The notes beneath the pieces are model-generated. The model did no database searches and was not told the DNA's origin. It saw nothing but the letters and a program-made list of their open reading frames with translations. The position numbers and the translations under genes were made by a program. Of a stretch of DNA of 22,082 nt, positions 20,469-22,082 are shown in pieces. Within the stretch, counting starts at the first letter, position 1. Each line of letters begins with the position of its first letter. This DNA is from a virus, in IMG/VR virus record IMGVR_UViG_3300045135_002783, positions 1-22,082 of that record; one strand, written 5' to 3'.

Positions 20469-21106
20469 AAATAGAAAAATTAAGCAAAGGGTTTTGGGTA
20501 CCTTCTACAGATGCACAAATAGAACAGTGGAGAAAAAAAGGTGAACCGTACATGCAAGACAAATGCCTGTTTCAATTTATAAAATGGTGTGAGACGCAAA
20601 CGAAAAAATTTAACACTATAGTGGATGTTGGTGCCTGGTGTGGTACGTGGACTTCGCAAATGCAAAAGTTTGCAAAGAATGTTTACTGTTTTGAACCTAA
20701 CAAGGTGCATTATGAATGTTTGTCAAGAAACACTGCAATGTTTGGACATGTGAAAACTTACAATCAAGCGATTGGCAGTGAGGACGGATTCATACAGTTA
20801 TCTGAAGAGGCATCGACCCAAAACACAAGGATACTGTTGCAACCAGGAGACACAAAAATTAGTAGATTAGATTCATTGGATATAGATGAAATTAGTATGC
20901 TTAAGATAGATGTTGAAGGACTTGAGATGGAAGTGTTGAAAGGTGCAGGCGATAAACTTAAAGATATAGAATATCTAATGATTGAGTTGAACAATAACAG
21001 CAAACGTTACGGAAGTAGTAACAGCATTATAGAAAAACATTTGAAACACATAGGTTTCAAACAACTAATAAAGACTTGGCCTGACATTGTATTTTACAAA
21101 GCATGA
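20465..21106 (+). CDS. FkbM-family SAM-dependent methyltransferase, first of two
   Basis: A 213-aa class-I methyltransferase. Motif I is VDVGAWCGTW (53-62), the ribose-binding acidic turn is CFEPN (75-79), and the FkbM signature is LKIDVEGLEMEVLKGA (146-161) followed by LMIELN. FkbM-type enzymes O-methylate sugars or macrolides, so methylation of a glycan made by the neighbouring transferases is the natural guess. The ATG at 20465 follows AAGGA with good spacing and overlaps the preceding TGA (ATGA). The next gene begins within its stop codon in the same way. Confidence 0.88.
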   Translation: MKIEKLSKGFWVPSTDAQIEQWRKKGEPYMQDKCLFQFIKWCETQTKKFNTIVDVGAWCGTWTSQMQKFAKNVYCFEPNKVHYECLSRNTAMFGHVKTYNQAIGSEDGFIQLSEEASTQNTRILLQPGDTKISRLDSLDIDEISMLKIDVEGLEMEVLKGAGDKLKDIEYLMIELNNNSKRYGSSNSIIEKHLKHIGFKQLIKTWPDIVFYKA

Positions 21107-21708
21107 TGTACGATTATCTAAAAACGCTCAGAGACAAAGAAAATTTTATGCCCTCTAGGATATTAGACGTTGGTGCGTGGAATGGATTTTGGACAAACAA
21201 TGTCAAACCTATATGGCCTGGAGCGGAGTACACCTGCATAGAAGCAGGAAGTAAACATGAAAAGAAATTGAAACTAGTGACACCGAACTATCACATAGCA
21301 GTGTTAGGAGACTCTAACAGAGAAGTTAAAATGTATCTCAGAGAAATAGATAAGGGTAATAAAAAGAAAATTACATATACTAAAGGATCGTCTTTGTTCG
21401 GAGTATTCAAAGATTATGAACTTAGACAGATGCAGACGCTTGATGAATTAGTAGGTGCTGATGCCCAGTACGATTTGATAAAACAGGACGTCCAGGGTGC
21501 CGAGATTATGGTAATGAAAGGTGCTCCTGAAATATTCAAACGTGCAAAATACGTGATACAAGAAGTCAACATAGACAAGGACAAAAGTTTTCCTGACATG
21601 CCTGATGAAAAAGAGATGGATGATTACATGTCAACCCTAGGTTTTTCAAACAGTGAAGTTATTGAGAAGAAAGAAAATGTTGATCAAATAGACAAAATCT
21701 ATTTTTGA
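21103..21708 (+). CDS. FkbM-like SAM-dependent methyltransferase, second of two
   Basis: A 201-aa methyltransferase of the same fold: motif I LDVGAWNGFW (21-30), acidic turn CIEAG (45-49) and the FkbM-type LIKQDVQGAEIMVMKGA (125-141) followed by VIQEVN. It differs from its upstream neighbour in the glutamine replacing the usual second residue before D (IKQDVQ) and in a longer basic insertion (DKGNKKKITYTKG). Two adjacent FkbM genes suggest methylation at two positions or on two sugars. The start overlaps the preceding stop (ATGA, with a second ATG one codon later). It converges on the right-hand hypothetical gene with a 10-base overlap. Confidence 0.82.
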   Translation: MMYDYLKTLRDKENFMPSRILDVGAWNGFWTNNVKPIWPGAEYTCIEAGSKHEKKLKLVTPNYHIAVLGDSNREVKMYLREIDKGNKKKITYTKGSSLFGVFKDYELRQMQTLDELVGADAQYDLIKQDVQGAEIMVMKGAPEIFKRAKYVIQEVNIDKDKSFPDMPDEKEMDDYMSTLGFSNSEVIEKKENVDQIDKIYF

Positions 21709-22082
21709 AACCTGCTTACAATACCATTGTATTGTTTTTCACTCATATCAAGTTGCACAAAAGGATTTCTAATATATTTCCTTTTTGTTTCAACAAATTT
21801 GATGTCTTTGCTCTTTGTAATTAAGAACGTGTTGGGATGATATCCTAATTGCTTCTCTGCAACTTGCACGTGCGCCAAGGTCTGGTCTGATCTTTCTTTA
21901 AAGAACCAGAAGCAAATTACTTCTTTGTTAAGTTCTAATTTTGTGAAGTCTTCCTTGAATTCAAAACCGATCTTGTACTTACTGTCAAAATCCTGCCAAC
22001 ATTTGTGATCAAGGTTGTTTTGATTTTCATACAACCTGTCATATTCTTTTGCGTCAAAGATAGAATTTGTATAAATGTGTTC
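21699..22082 (-). CDS. Hypothetical protein, N-terminus outside the window
   Basis: An open frame of 127 codons running in from the right edge and ending at 21699; no start can be assigned. Visible text includes HIYTNSIFDAKEYDRLYENQ at the left end of the fragment, KIGFEFKEDFTKLELNK, then AEKQLGYHPNTFLI and NPFVQLDMSEKQYNGIVSR. It is mixed alpha/beta, charged and soluble, with no motif I recognise. Its stop lies within the end of the second methyltransferase gene, so the two transcripts converge with no terminator hairpin between them. Confidence 0.65.
   Translation of the reverse strand, partial: EHIYTNSIFDAKEYDRLYENQNNLDHKCWQDFDSKYKIGFEFKEDFTKLELNKEVICFWFFKERSDQTLAHVQVAEKQLGYHPNTFLITKSKDIKFVETKRKYIRNPFVQLDMSEKQYNGIVSRFQK

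Noticed and set aside
22070-22077. TATAAATG on the plus strand, close to a late promoter
   Set aside because: One mismatch, and no downstream plus-strand gene is visible before the window ends.
1-22082. Search for tRNA genes, CRISPR-like repeats, insertion sequences and long direct repeats
   Set aside because: No cloverleaf, regularly spaced repeat, transposase or terminal inverted repeat was recognised by eye; the repeats seen are protein-level paralogy only.

Overview
The window looks like part of the genome of a marine T4-like myovirus (Caudoviricetes). Direct evidence is a T4-type replication and recombination block (gp41 helicase, gp61 primase, UvsW, a probable gp62 clamp-loader subunit), one promoter of the T4 late type (TATAAATA), near gap-free packing with many 1-40 bp overlaps, and AT-rich sequence. 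Several unnamed proteins resemble, from memory, conserved hypothetical proteins of cyanophages and SAR11 phages. The exact host (Pelagibacter, a cyanobacterium or another marine bacterium) cannot be read from the sequence; a pelagiphage-like or uncultured marine virus is my best inference.

Layout. Bases 1-9412 are a core block read almost entirely on the minus strand. In transcription order it holds a HARP-like protein, UvsW, a conserved 167-aa protein, an 81-aa protein, a gp62-like protein, a zinc-finger protein, a 77-aa protein, a miniature DnaE-related protein and a 92-aa protein. It is driven by a textbook sigma70-type promoter at 9449-9476 and has a strong intrinsic terminator at 3748-3773. 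A small island follows: a short plus-strand gene (3365-3739) and a probable virion structural gene (2538-3332) with its own late promoter. After it a second sigma70-like promoter (2535-2563) lies directly before primase gp61, an unusual radical SAM/SPASM gene and helicase gp41, which runs off the left edge.

Bases 9479-22082 are accessory. A SprT-like zinc metalloprotease gene (plus) is followed by a roughly 9-kb minus-strand operon (18988 to 9909) of ten tightly coupled genes, mostly joined by ATGA-type overlaps. They encode a GT61 glycosyltransferase, a 2OG-Fe(II) oxygenase, three RPHP/HSS-type glycosyltransferase-like paralogues, two paralogous DxD (GT-A-like) glycosyltransferases, a DegT-fold PLP enzyme whose lysine is replaced by histidine (as in the sugar 3-dehydratase ColD), a GDP-mannose-3,5-epimerase-like SDR, and a GNGPS-motif (GT42/DUF115-like) protein. 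Diverging from it on the plus strand are an SGNH-like hydrolase, a fourth RPHP/HSS-type paralogue and two FkbM-type methyltransferases. A hypothetical gene entering from the right edge converges on them.

Working together: the left half supplies genome replication, priming, and recombination or fork remodelling. The right half looks like a self-contained glycan synthesis and decoration cassette (sugar-nucleotide tailoring, transfer, O-methylation, hydroxylation or hydrolysis). It could modify host surface polysaccharide, virion proteins or phage DNA; the sequence does not say which. The most unusual items are the 196-aa DnaE-derived protein that keeps the three catalytic aspartate motifs, the ColD-like histidine enzyme, the four-member glycosyltransferase-like family, the radical SAM enzyme between primase and helicase, and the early/late promoter arrangement around 2535-3360. 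No tRNA, CRISPR array, insertion sequence or gene-free stretch longer than about 70 bases was seen.
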